Shown: positions 1-6,035, numbered from the stretch's first letter. The stretch is 7,456 nt of DNA from an uncultured Clostridia bacterium (GCA_910589115.1 CAJUSB010000144.1:1-7456), one strand, 5' to 3'. Made by a program: numbers and translations. The notes: generated by a model from the letters alone, not told the origin.

Positions 1-171
1 TCAAGGTTGGTTTACCTGCGCCGGATACTGAATACCTTTTCGCCGATTGCTCTAACAGAGGCGGGCGTTATCAATTCGCCAGACTATTGGGAAGCGCGGC
101 TTTTGCAGAATGTTACGGTTGGCGAGCTGTTTGGAATCTTAGGCAATCTGTTTACGGAAGTCCCTGGCTAA
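1..171 (+). CDS. C-terminal part of an unrecognised phage protein (5' end outside window)
   Basis: An open frame enters from the left edge and runs 56 codons to TAA at 169-171. It is mostly hydrophobic with a few charged residues and ends in a motif-like stretch with TVGELFGILGNLF. It stops 17 bases before the Mor start, which fits an early operon that ends with mor. In Mu-like phages this position holds small early genes (GemA/DUF1018 neighbours), but I do not recognise this C-terminus. It is real rather than a shadow because it is compactly spaced with mor, and the Shine-Dalgarno of mor lies just after its stop codon. Confidence 0.5.
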   Translation, partial: SRLVYLRRILNTFSPIALTEAGVINSPDYWEARLLQNVTVGELFGILGNLFTEVPG

Positions 172-188
172 GCAAAGGATGGTGCGGC

Positions 189-503
189 ATGGACGATTAC
201 ACAAACGAGCTGACAGTCGAAATGCTTCAGGATGGCCTTTATCGAAAGATTGCAGAAACGATAGGTATCGATAACTTTTATAAGCTGGCCTGCACGGTTG
301 GCGGTTCGACAATTTACATTCCGCGAGCGGAAAGTTTGCTCCGCCCTGTACGTGATGCACATATCAAGGCTGAATTTACCGGATTCAACCATGTTGCACT
401 GGCCGAGAAGTATAACGTAACCGAAAGATGGGTTAGGCAGCTCTGCGGAACTGGTTTCGCAGAAGGGCAAATCGGCTTTTTTGATGAAACTTTTGAACCG
501 TGA
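189..503 (+). CDS. mor: Mor-type transcriptional activator of the middle/late genes
   Basis: This 104-residue protein matches the Mor transcription activator family of Mu-like phages. These proteins bind DNA as dimers and recruit host RNA polymerase to the phage middle or late promoter. Visible features are the family strand/turn stretch GGSTIYIPRAES at about residues 38-49 and a helix-turn-helix at about 66-87 (GFNHVALAEKYNVTERWVRQLC reading, with the typical N.xxLAxKYxVxxRWVR pattern). The ATG at 189 is preferred because AAAGGA at 174-179 sits 9 bases upstream. An earlier in-frame start near 87 would overlap the preceding gene and has no ribosome binding site. It is the last early gene before a terminator and the late operon, as expected for this regulator. 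No lesion is visible. Confidence 0.88.
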   Translation: MDDYTNELTVEMLQDGLYRKIAETIGIDNFYKLACTVGGSTIYIPRAESLLRPVRDAHIKAEFTGFNHVALAEKYNVTERWVRQLCGTGFAEGQIGFFDETFEP

Positions 504-504
504 T

Positions 505-527
505 TCTAGGAATTAAATCTAGGAATT
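505..527 (+). repeat. Tandem 10-bp direct repeat TCTAGGAATT, possible activator site
   Basis: TCTAGGAATT occurs at 505-514 and again at 518-527, a 13-base period, directly after the mor stop codon. Each copy contains a short TTC/ATC-TAG-GAA dyad. A -10-like TATAGA lies at 534-539, without a recognisable -35 box in front of it, which is typical of promoters that need Mor or C. The repeat is therefore a candidate Mor-binding region for the late promoter. The repeat itself is plain in the sequence; its role is inference, and its period is longer than one helical turn. Confidence 0.4.
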
Positions 528-564
528 GCTTCGTATAGACGTTTCCGAAAAAATCAGGTAATCT

Positions 565-599
565 ATGAGTACAAGCTCAGCTTGTACTCATATTTTTTT
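565..599 (+). terminator. Rho-independent terminator after mor
   Basis: A perfect 12-bp inverted repeat (ATGAGTACAAGC at 565-576, GCTTGTACTCAT at 580-591) with a TCA loop is followed by seven T at 593-599. This is a textbook intrinsic terminator for the early transcript ending in mor. The stem has only moderate GC. It is odd that the Shine-Dalgarno of the holin gene starts at 605, so no promoter fits between the terminator and the late genes. Transcription of the late operon from 504-564 would have to read through it. Confidence 0.85.
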
Positions 600-620
600 A
601 GCCCAAAGGAGGCAGAAATC

Positions 621-1106
621 ATGGAAACAGGAACGATTCAGAACGCGGCAAACACTTTGTTGACGGATGCAATGCTGGCGGTCGTATCCCTTGCGGGAGC
701 GTATGGCATCTATTTTATCCGGCTTTGCGCGACAAAGGTCAAGTCACAAACCGCGCAGATCCGAAACGAGCGCACGCGCTGGGTGCTTGATACGGCGCTG
801 GACGATGTACGGCAGCCTGCCGAACTGTCGGTCGGTGCGATGGAGCAGACCACAGCAAAGAAGCTGCGTGAGAATGTGAAGAACGGCATCGCCGATCGCG
901 AGGAACTGCTTGCACTCGGCAAAACGGTCTTCGATGAAGTCAAGGCGGCGGTCGGGCCGGAGGCACAGGCCACGATTACCAGAACCCTTGGCAGCTTTGA
1001 CGATTACCTCACGAAATGCATTGAAGATGCAGTCCTGAAGGTTAAGCAGAATGACCCCTTTGCTATGCTTCCCGAAAGCATTCCCGCGAATGAGAGTGTA
1101 CATTAA
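621..1106 (+). CDS. Phage holin, LLH (superfamily 6)-like
   Basis: The protein has 161 residues, with one hydrophobic segment at about 17-36 followed by a long charged, alpha-helical, probably cytoplasmic domain (basic around 38-52, then acidic/basic helices to the end). This arrangement and length match the LLH-type holins of Firmicutes phages, which sit in the membrane and control timing of lysis. The start at ATG 621 is set by AAAGGAGG at 605-612, 8 bases upstream; the frame is open further upstream, but that part runs through the terminator hairpin. It is the first gene of the late operon. No endolysin gene is present beside it, although these phages often keep the two together. A general membrane-anchored phage protein is the alternative reading. 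Confidence 0.68.
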   Translation: METGTIQNAANTLLTDAMLAVVSLAGAYGIYFIRLCATKVKSQTAQIRNERTRWVLDTALDDVRQPAELSVGAMEQTTAKKLRENVKNGIADREELLALGKTVFDEVKAAVGPEAQATITRTLGSFDDYLTKCIEDAVLKVKQNDPFAMLPESIPANESVH

Positions 1107-1118
1107 GGGAGGCTCCAT

Positions 1119-1403
1119 ATGGATATCGTACAAGTCACCGCAGTCATTGGCGCGGCAGCCTCCCTGCTCTGCACGCTCGTTGTTGGTGCGCTGACGTACT
1201 TTATGAAAAAGACGCTCGCCAATCTGGAAAACGCGGATAAGCAAAACGCCGACCATATCGAAAAAGTCGAAGACAAGCTGAATGAGCTGCAAGTCAATCT
1301 TCCGCTTGTTTTCGAGACGCGGGAGGACAGCATCCGTGTTATGAACCGGATTGAGGATAAATTAAACCGGCTGACCTACCGGCTTTTAGACAAGGAGGGC
1401 TGA
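1119..1403 (+). CDS. DUF2730-like small membrane/coiled-coil phage protein
   Basis: The protein has 94 residues. An N-terminal membrane segment (about 4-28, rich in V, A, L and G) is followed by a highly charged helix with heptad-like spacing from about 30 to 90. That form fits the DUF2730 family (Mu gp25-like), whose role is unknown and which sits between the lysis and packaging genes of Mu-like phages. AAGGGAGG at 1105-1112 overlaps the holin stop region and sits 6 bases before ATG 1119, so translation is tightly linked to holin. A spanin-like lysis role is possible from the shape, but no lipobox or proline-rich region supports it. The reading frame is intact. Confidence 0.65.
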   Translation: MDIVQVTAVIGAAASLLCTLVVGALTYFMKKTLANLENADKQNADHIEKVEDKLNELQVNLPLVFETREDSIRVMNRIEDKLNRLTYRLLDKEG

Positions 1404-1407
1404 TACC

Positions 1408-1731
1408 ATGGCATTTCTGGACGAAATGACCGAGCAGGAAGTAAAGAAAAACAAGACCATCCGGGGCTATATCCTGCGGTCGCTTGCAAAGGGCAGCAAC
1501 AATACTCTGTTTGTAAAGCAGATCAGCAACGCCCTGTATGCTGAAAATCAGATTTATAACCCGGATATCGGTAAATATCTTGAATACCTCGCGGAGGCGG
1601 GTTATATCGAATTCACCGGCAAGAACATCCACGCCTACAACGTCTATGCAAAGGACGGCATTATTAAACTGACGCGCAAGGGCGTTGACCTGCTGGAGGA
1701 CACGATCCAAGACCCGGGAGTCGATGTCTAG
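1408..1731 (+). CDS. Small winged-helix-like phage protein (Mu gp26 position)
   Basis: The protein has 107 residues. After a charged N-terminus (EMTEQEVKKNKTIRGYILRSL) it shows the helix/helix/wing pattern of an ArsR-like winged-helix fold: a regulatory helix about 17-28, a helix near 36-46, a helix at 52-64 (IGKYLEYLAEAGYIEF) and a final strand/helix KLTRKGVDLLED near 89-100. Proteins of this type occupy the position before DUF3486 in Mu-like late operons; their function is not established. The ATG at 1408 has AAGGAGGG at 1392-1399, starts 4 bases after the previous stop, and ends overlapping the next gene by 8 bases. This suggests coupled translation. It appears intact. Confidence 0.7.
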   Translation: MAFLDEMTEQEVKKNKTIRGYILRSLAKGSNNTLFVKQISNALYAENQIYNPDIGKYLEYLAEAGYIEFTGKNIHAYNVYAKDGIIKLTRKGVDLLEDTIQDPGVDV

Positions 1732-2041
1732 CCGCAGGAAAACGCGGGTGGTCAATGGCAGCATTGATAAGCTGCCGGATGGAATTCGAGAACAGGTTGA
1801 CAGCCTGATTGCTGATTCTACAAATACCTACGATGAAATCATTGTATGGCTCCGGAACGAAGGCTACACGATTAGCAAATCAGCGCTCTCACGGTACGTA
1901 CGGCGCACATCTAAAATTGCAAGCCGTGTTGCTGACACCCTTCAGCGCACGCAGGCGATTGCCAAAGCAGTTGAGGAGCATCCCGACCTTTATAAAAGCG
2001 TACTTGCCCGCGCTTTGAATTTCAAGCGCGGAGCCTATTAA
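1724..2041 (+). CDS. Truncated DUF3486 (Mu gp27, small-terminase-like) with foreign C-terminus
   Basis: The N-terminal 89 residues match DUF3486 proteins (Mu gp27-like, thought to act as the small terminase subunit): a basic start SSRRKTRVV, the helix LPDGIREQVDSLIAD, and a helix-turn-helix NEGYTISKSALSRYVRR at about 46-61. Members usually run to about 180 residues. Here, after VEEHPDL (residue 89, near base 1990), only a 16-residue basic tail follows before TAA. The large terminase gene that should come next is absent. The simplest reading is a deletion joining the middle of DUF3486 to sequence further downstream, possibly the last codons of the terminase gene. The start ATG 1724 overlaps the previous stop. 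The product probably cannot support packaging. Confidence 0.72.
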   Translation: MSSRRKTRVVNGSIDKLPDGIREQVDSLIADSTNTYDEIIVWLRNEGYTISKSALSRYVRRTSKIASRVADTLQRTQAIAKAVEEHPDLYKSVLARALNFKRGAY

Positions 2042-2057
2042 GGAGTGAAAATCTAAA

Positions 2058-2714
2058 ATGAAAACCTTGAAAGAAAATACAATTATCAACGGTGACAGCC
2101 TGAATGTTTTGAGAGAAATCCCGGACAACTGCATTGATGCAGTTATTGCCGATCCGCCGTATGGAATCAATTATGAAAGCCGGACGGGTGTAAAGATTCA
2201 GAACGATAAAAACCCTTTTATCTGGTTTCTTTACGATGCGTTCCGCGTGCTGAAACCGAACGGCGGCGCACTGGTCTGCTTTACCCGCTGGGATGTGCAG
2301 CAGGCATTTATGAACGCTGCGAAAATTGCGGGCTTTGATATCAAAAGCGAACTGATCTGGAACAAGGTCTATCACGGGATGGGCGATCATAAAGCACAGT
2401 TTGCACCGTCCCATGAAAACATCATTTTTGCAGTAAAGGGCAAGTTTGCTTTTCCGGGCGGCAGGCCGCGCGATTTGCTGACCTGTGAAAAGCTGAACAG
2501 CGCCCATATGGTACATCCGACCGAAAAGCCTGTTGAGCTGATGAAGGATATCATTACCTCAATCACGCGCGAAGGTGATATCATCCTTGACCCGTTTGCC
2601 GGAAGCGGCTCGGCGCTGGTTGCTGCGAAGCAGACCGGACGGCGGTATATCGGCATTGAGCTGGATGATGGCTATTACCAGACAGCGCAGCAGCGTCTTG
2701 AGGCTGAAGCGTGA
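2058..2714 (+). CDS. DNA adenine-type methyltransferase (N6/N4, beta class order)
   Basis: This 218-residue enzyme carries the catalytic DPPY motif (residues 32-35, within ADPPYGINY) near the N-terminus and the S-adenosylmethionine-binding DPFAGSGS motif at 178-185, plus HPTEKPVELM at 153-162. The order DPPY before FxGxG is that of beta-class amino-methyltransferases, which methylate adenine N6 or cytosine N4. Small phage enzymes of this kind protect phage DNA from host restriction; the target site cannot be read from sequence. AAGGAG at 2040-2045 lies 12 bases before ATG 2058. The stop overlaps the GTG start of the portal gene, implying native adjacency and coupled translation. All motifs are present and the frame is open, so it could still be active. 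Confidence 0.9.
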   Translation: MKTLKENTIINGDSLNVLREIPDNCIDAVIADPPYGINYESRTGVKIQNDKNPFIWFLYDAFRVLKPNGGALVCFTRWDVQQAFMNAAKIAGFDIKSELIWNKVYHGMGDHKAQFAPSHENIIFAVKGKFAFPGGRPRDLLTCEKLNSAHMVHPTEKPVELMKDIITSITREGDIILDPFAGSGSALVAAKQTGRRYIGIELDDGYYQTAQQRLEAEA

Positions 2715-3964
2715 GCAAGAAGCGGCAGCGGCGAAACGCACCGCCGCCTCTGCGCAGGCCGGAAACGCGGGAAATCGCTGTTGCACAAGTCAGTGATAAA
2801 TATAGTGATTATCCGTCAAACGGACTAAACCCGATCCGGCTTGCCGAAATATTCAGGGAAGCCGATACGGGCGATGTGCTCCGACAGGTCGAGCTATTTG
2901 AGGATATCGAAGAGAAAGACCCGCACCTCTTTTCCCAGCTTCAAACGCGCAAGAATGCGGTCACTGGCCTTGACTTTGAAATCATACCTTTTGGTGATGA
3001 ACCGCGAGACAAGGAGATTGCAGACTTTATTGCCGAGCAGCTGGAAAGCATCGAAAGTTTTGAAGAAGTCGAAACCGATTTGCTTGATGCAATCGGCAAA
3101 GGCTTTGCGGTTTCAGAAATCCTATGGGGCTTTGAGGGAACCCGCGTCACGGTCCAGGAAATCAAGTCCCGGCATCAAAAGAAATTCTTCTGGGATGCAC
3201 TGGACGATTCCTTTAAGGTGCGCACGCAGGAAGCGCCGGAGGGCATCCTGCTGCCGGAGAACAAATTTATTATCCATAAATATAAGGCCCGCAGCGGCCA
3301 CCCTTCGCGGGCTGGAATCCTCCGGGTTGTGGCATGGATGTACCTTTTTAAGAATTACGATATTAAGGATTGGGTCAGCTTTGCCGAGGTCTACGGACTG
3401 CCGCTGCGACTTGGCAAGTACCAGCCCGGCGCGGGTGAAGCGGACAAGCTGGCGCTTATACAAATCGGCGCGGACGCGGCAGGCATTATCCCGGACGGCA
3501 CAACGATTGACTTTATTACGACAGAAAAGTCCGGTTCTATTGACCTTTACGAACGATTTGCGCGTTATTGTGACGAACAAATCAGCAAGGCGATACTTGG
3601 ACAGACCTTGACTTCGGATTCGGGCGGCGGCAGCTACGCACAGAGCAAAACGCACAATGACGTGCGGCACGACCTCACGGTCGCGGATTGCAAAGCACTT
3701 GCTTCCACCCTCCGCCGCGACCTGATCCGCCCGCTGTGCATCTTCAATTTTGGTGAAAACAAGCGTATTCCGCGTATCCGCTTTGACTGCGAGGAGTCGG
3801 AGGATTTGATGCAGACTGCGAATATCCTCGGCCTGCTGATTGAAAAAACCGGACTGCGTGTGCCTGTCAGCTACTTATATAAGAAGTTCAGCATTCCCGA
3901 GCCGGAAGGCAGCGAGGGGTTTGATGATGATAGGCTTGGTATCTATAGCCCGATTATTCAGTAG
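2711..3964 (+). CDS. DUF935 portal protein fused at its C-terminus to gpT sequence
   Basis: Residues 1 to about 403 match the DUF935 portal proteins of Mu-like phages (Mu gp29), which form the ring at the head vertex through which DNA passes. Typical stretches are DPHLFSQLQTRKNAVTGLDFEI (about 76-97), GKGFAVSEILWG (about 135-146), a conserved WVSFAEVYGLPLRLGKY near 222-238 and ISKAILGQTLTSDSGGGSYA near 295-314. After PEPEGSEG the last 14 residues (FDDDRLGIYSPIIQ) no longer look like portal but like an internal stretch of gpT, and the same frame resumes as gpT after an amber codon at 3962-3964. The start is GTG 2711, overlapping the methyltransferase stop, with GAGG at 2700-2703. The portal's own C-terminus is missing, so function is doubtful. 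Confidence 0.85.
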   Translation: MSKKRQRRNAPPPLRRPETREIAVAQVSDKYSDYPSNGLNPIRLAEIFREADTGDVLRQVELFEDIEEKDPHLFSQLQTRKNAVTGLDFEIIPFGDEPRDKEIADFIAEQLESIESFEEVETDLLDAIGKGFAVSEILWGFEGTRVTVQEIKSRHQKKFFWDALDDSFKVRTQEAPEGILLPENKFIIHKYKARSGHPSRAGILRVVAWMYLFKNYDIKDWVSFAEVYGLPLRLGKYQPGAGEADKLALIQIGADAAGIIPDGTTIDFITTEKSGSIDLYERFARYCDEQISKAILGQTLTSDSGGGSYAQSKTHNDVRHDLTVADCKALASTLRRDLIRPLCIFNFGENKRIPRIRFDCEESEDLMQTANILGLLIEKTGLRVPVSYLYKKFSIPEPEGSEGFDDDRLGIYSPIIQ

Positions 3965-4543
3965 TATGCGCAGAATGCTGTCAACTATATTGACGACCTG
4001 GTTTTCGGACTTCTGAAAAAGGGCTTTACAAACCTTTGTTTTGACGGCAGGCCTTTCTTTTCCGATTCGCACGAAATCGGGGGCAAAAAAGTATCCAATA
4101 TGAGCCACGCGAAATTATCTCTTGAATCCTACATAGTGGCACGCGCTTCGATGATGAGCCTGACCAACAGCAAGGGCAGGGCGCTCGCGCTCGTACCGGA
4201 CAAGCTGGTCGTCCCACCCGCGCTGGAGAAGGAAGCCTGTGATATTCTGATTGCCGATTTTATCAACGGCACCAAGAACACCATGCAGGGCACGGCAAAG
4301 CCGCTGGTCGTCCCGCAGCTGGCCGGAAACGATTCTTCATGGTTCCTGCTGTGCACCTCGCGCCCGGTCAAGCCGCTTATTTATCAGGAACGCAAAAAGC
4401 CGAAATTTGTTTCCAAAACGCAGGAAACGGATGATAATGTATTCTTTGGCAGGCAGTTTATTTACGGAGTCGATGCTCGCGGCAATGCCGGTTACAGCTT
4501 TTGGCAGATGGCTTACGGCAGTGACGGGACAGCTGACCTGTGA
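3920..4543 (+). pseudogene. Major head protein gpT, 5' part deleted and interrupted by an amber codon
   Basis: From about 3920 the portal frame continues as the Mu-like major head subunit (gpT family). The evidence is DRLGIYSPIIQ, then after TAG (3962-3964) YAQNAVNY..DLVFGLLKKGFTNLCFDGRPFF, then the family C-terminal signature ARGNAGYSFWQMAYG near 4475-4519, ending at TGA 4541-4543. About 200 codons remain of a protein that is usually near 300, so roughly the first third is gone together with its start codon. The downstream ATG at 4100 has no ribosome binding site and would skip a further 60 residues. The capsid lattice protein of this phage is therefore not made in normal form. The last 86 bases overlap the opposite-strand gene. 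Confidence 0.82.
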
Positions 4544-4922
4544 AATACTCCCCGTGCTCCTGAACCATCTGATAAAAGGGCTTATCGAAATAGGCAAGCG
4601 TTGCCAGAGAAATTATAATCTCGCGGGGCTTGCCGGGATCGGACAGCTGCTTTCCGAAATATTTTTCAGTCCAACCCTCTTTCACGATCTTGTCTGAACA
4701 GTCTATGGCCATGCGTCTGATTTCGGAGTCAACGGAACAGGGCTTGATCTTATAATATAAGCGTTCCGAAACACAGCGGCAGACTTCGCACATATTGATA
4801 TCGTCCATTGCGATATGCCGCTCAAACATACGCTCTGCTATCGCATCAAGCGCATACGCCATTGGAAGGACATTGTGCCTGGTCGCTCCCAAGATGTCGA
4901 ACATGAGAGAAATAGAATTCAT
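4458..4922 (-). CDS. Stand-alone Spo0A C-terminal-like DNA-binding protein, reverse strand
   Basis: This reverse-strand frame encodes up to 154 residues from ATG 4922. On that strand AAAGGTG lies about 6 bases upstream, a good site; a GTG at 4931 is a weaker choice because it overlaps the site. By eye the first 90 residues resemble the six-helix Spo0A effector domain: ILGATRHNVLPMAYALDAI for the opening LG..H..GY.YL..AI helices, SERLYYKIK for LYP.IAKK, and VDSEIRRMAID for the VE.AIR.AI recognition helix. This is similarity by pattern only, with no receiver domain. Residues from about 127 on are antisense to gpT, so the natural C-terminus was probably lost or extended by the insertion. Its orientation against the operon marks it as cargo or an insertion. 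A reverse-strand hypothetical of other kind is the alternative. Confidence 0.5.
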   Translation of the reverse strand: MNSISLMFDILGATRHNVLPMAYALDAIAERMFERHIAMDDINMCEVCRCVSERLYYKIKPCSVDSEIRRMAIDCSDKIVKEGWTEKYFGKQLSDPGKPREIIISLATLAYFDKPFYQMVQEHGEYFTGQLSRHCRKPSAKSCNRHCREHRLRK

Positions 4923-4986
4923 AAAAATCACCTTTCTTTAATGAAGATGATTCTATGATAATACATGCCTGGCTGTTCTTGGCATT

Positions 4987-4998
4987 TTCGAGCTCGAA
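4987..4998. promoter_or_regulatory. Perfect 12-bp palindrome, possible operator
   Basis: TTCGAGCTCGAA is a perfect palindrome in the 110-base gap between the reverse-strand Spo0A-like gene and the plus-strand gp36 gene, 65 bases upstream of the former's ATG. On the reverse strand it reads TGTTCGAG at one edge, loosely like the TGTCGAA box bound by Spo0A. A TATTAT on the reverse strand (4963-4958) could be a -10 element, but no good -35 is present. The palindrome is certain; an operator role, perhaps for autoregulation, is speculative. Confidence 0.3.
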
Positions 4999-5032
4999 CA
5001 GGCAAAATTTACATTTTATAGGAGGTTTCGGC

Positions 5033-5488
5033 ATGAGTTACAGTACACGGGCGGAAGTCCGCGCAATGCTGAAGGATGACACGTTAAATACAATTTTTGG
5101 CGATGCGTTCCATGAAGACGCTTCGGAACGCGAAGAACTGGCCGGGCCTGTCATTGATGAAGCAATCGCCGATGCGGACGGCGAAATCGACGGTTATCTT
5201 GCCAAACGATACCGTGTGCCGCTCTCCCCTGTCCCGAAGGTGATTAACAAATACTCGAAGGATATTGCGATTTACAACCTGTTTTCGCGGCTGGGAATCA
5301 GTGAAGACAGCGAACAAAAAATCTATTTAACGCGACACGATGCGGCAATTAAGTTTCTGACGCTGGTCGCAGACGGAAAGGTTTCCATCGGCGCAGAGGC
5401 CGAAGATCCGGCGCGTGCAGCGGCGGCTGGTTTTACTGTAAAGTCAAGCCCGCGCCTGTTCAGTCGGGCAAGCATGAGGGGGCTTTAA
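5033..5488 (+). CDS. DUF1320 head-tail connector (Mu gp36-like)
   Basis: This 151-residue protein matches the DUF1320 family, the Mu gp36-like connector at the head-tail junction of the virion. Visible hallmarks are the YSTRAEVRAML start, the acidic helix VIDEAIADADGEIDGYLAKRYRVPL at about 41-65 with the near-invariant I-D-x-Y-L-x-x-R-Y-x-x-P-L pattern, and the helical bundle with DIAIYNLFSRLG at about 76-87. The start ATG 5033 is fixed by AGGAGG at 5020-5025. It follows the reverse-strand insertion, where in a normal phage gpT and a gp35-like gene would precede it. Four bases of context link its stop to the next gene. The frame is intact. Confidence 0.85.
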   Translation: MSYSTRAEVRAMLKDDTLNTIFGDAFHEDASEREELAGPVIDEAIADADGEIDGYLAKRYRVPLSPVPKVINKYSKDIAIYNLFSRLGISEDSEQKIYLTRHDAAIKFLTLVADGKVSIGAEAEDPARAAAAGFTVKSSPRLFSRASMRGL

Positions 5489-5489
5489 G

Positions 5490-6035
5490 ATGTACAGCAT
5501 CCGCCTGGAGGGCGATACACAGGCCGCACTGCGCAGGATTCGCAGCCTGTCAGAAATCGACCGGCGCGGCATCAATGCAGCACTTGGCCAGGCTGTACGG
5601 GAGTCCACGCTGGAGCGCTTCCAGCAGAGCAGAGGCCCGGACGGCAGGCGCTGGAAAACCTCCATTCGTGCAGCGCAGACTGGAGGTAAGACGCTGGTCG
5701 ACACCGCACAGCTGCGAAACTCCATCCGCGTCTATTCGGACGACAGCGGCTTTGCAGTCGGTACGAATGCGAAGCACGCTGCCACCCATCAATTCGGCGA
5801 GTCGGGACGCACGATCCGCGCACGCAGGGCAAAAGCGCTGCGGTTTCAGGTGAGCGGGCACTGGGTTACGAAAAAGCAGGTTCGTATTAAAATCCCAGCC
5901 CGCCCTTTAACCGGAGATTATGAACTTACAGGAACAGGCCTGACCCTCCATTTTGCAGAGAAAACGGACGAAGTTTATTTGAATCTTTTGCAGTGGATGA
6001 CACCTATTCATTCACAACAACTGCACCAATCATGA
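5490..6035 (+). CDS. gpG-like tail completion protein fused to a tail sheath fragment
   Basis: The first 139 residues match the Mu gpG / phage virion morphogenesis (tail completion) family: RGINAALGQAVRESTLERF at about 28-46, GPDGRRWKTS (about 49-58), LVDTAQLRNSIRV at about 70-82, then HAATHQFGESGRTIRARRAK and KKQVRIKIPARP. Family members continue from PARPF/PARPFLG with a short helix. Here the frame instead enters TGDYELTGTGLTLHFAEKTDEVYL, which reads as the interior of a tail sheath, and ends after a frameshift at 6035. The ATG 5490 overlaps nothing but begins just after the gp36 TAA, with GAGGGGG upstream. The gpG core may fold, but it carries an abnormal tail of about 40 residues. Confidence 0.78.
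   Translation: MYSIRLEGDTQAALRRIRSLSEIDRRGINAALGQAVRESTLERFQQSRGPDGRRWKTSIRAAQTGGKTLVDTAQLRNSIRVYSDDSGFAVGTNAKHAATHQFGESGRTIRARRAKALRFQVSGHWVTKKQVRIKIPARPLTGDYELTGTGLTLHFAEKTDEVYLNLLQWMTPIHSQQLHQS

Noticed and set aside
505..527. A CRISPR-like or attachment-site repeat.
   Set aside because: There are only two 10-bp copies with a 3-bp gap, no spacer regularity, and no integrase or host-gene end nearby.
744..1292. A long reverse-strand open frame under the holin and DUF2730-like genes.
   Set aside because: It is antisense to two plus-strand genes with clear ribosome binding sites and family-like features, has no start signal of its own, and reads as a compositional shadow.
2841..3611. A 256-codon plus-strand frame inside the portal gene.
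   Set aside because: It is extremely rich in arginine, serine and leucine with no domain pattern, as expected for an out-of-frame reading of the portal gene, whose own frame matches DUF935.
3962..3964. The amber codon as programmed readthrough or stop-codon reassignment.
   Set aside because: Other genes in the window use TAG as a normal stop (1729-1731, 7396-7398), no readthrough signal is visible after it, and the surrounding gene is already a deletion chimera, so decay is the simpler explanation.
4846..5034. A reverse-strand frame starting MPKPPIKCKFC, which looks like the start of a small zinc-finger (Com-like) protein.
   Set aside because: It has only one CxxC pair with no second pair, and it lies over the gp36 ribosome binding site and the promoter region of the reverse gene. 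It has no Shine-Dalgarno of its own and runs out of frame into the reverse-strand gene. Best seen as chance.
5975..5995. A programmed ribosomal frameshift joining the gpG and sheath frames.
   Set aside because: There is no classic slippery heptamer with a downstream structure, and a second shift and a TGA further on in the same gene point to mutation.
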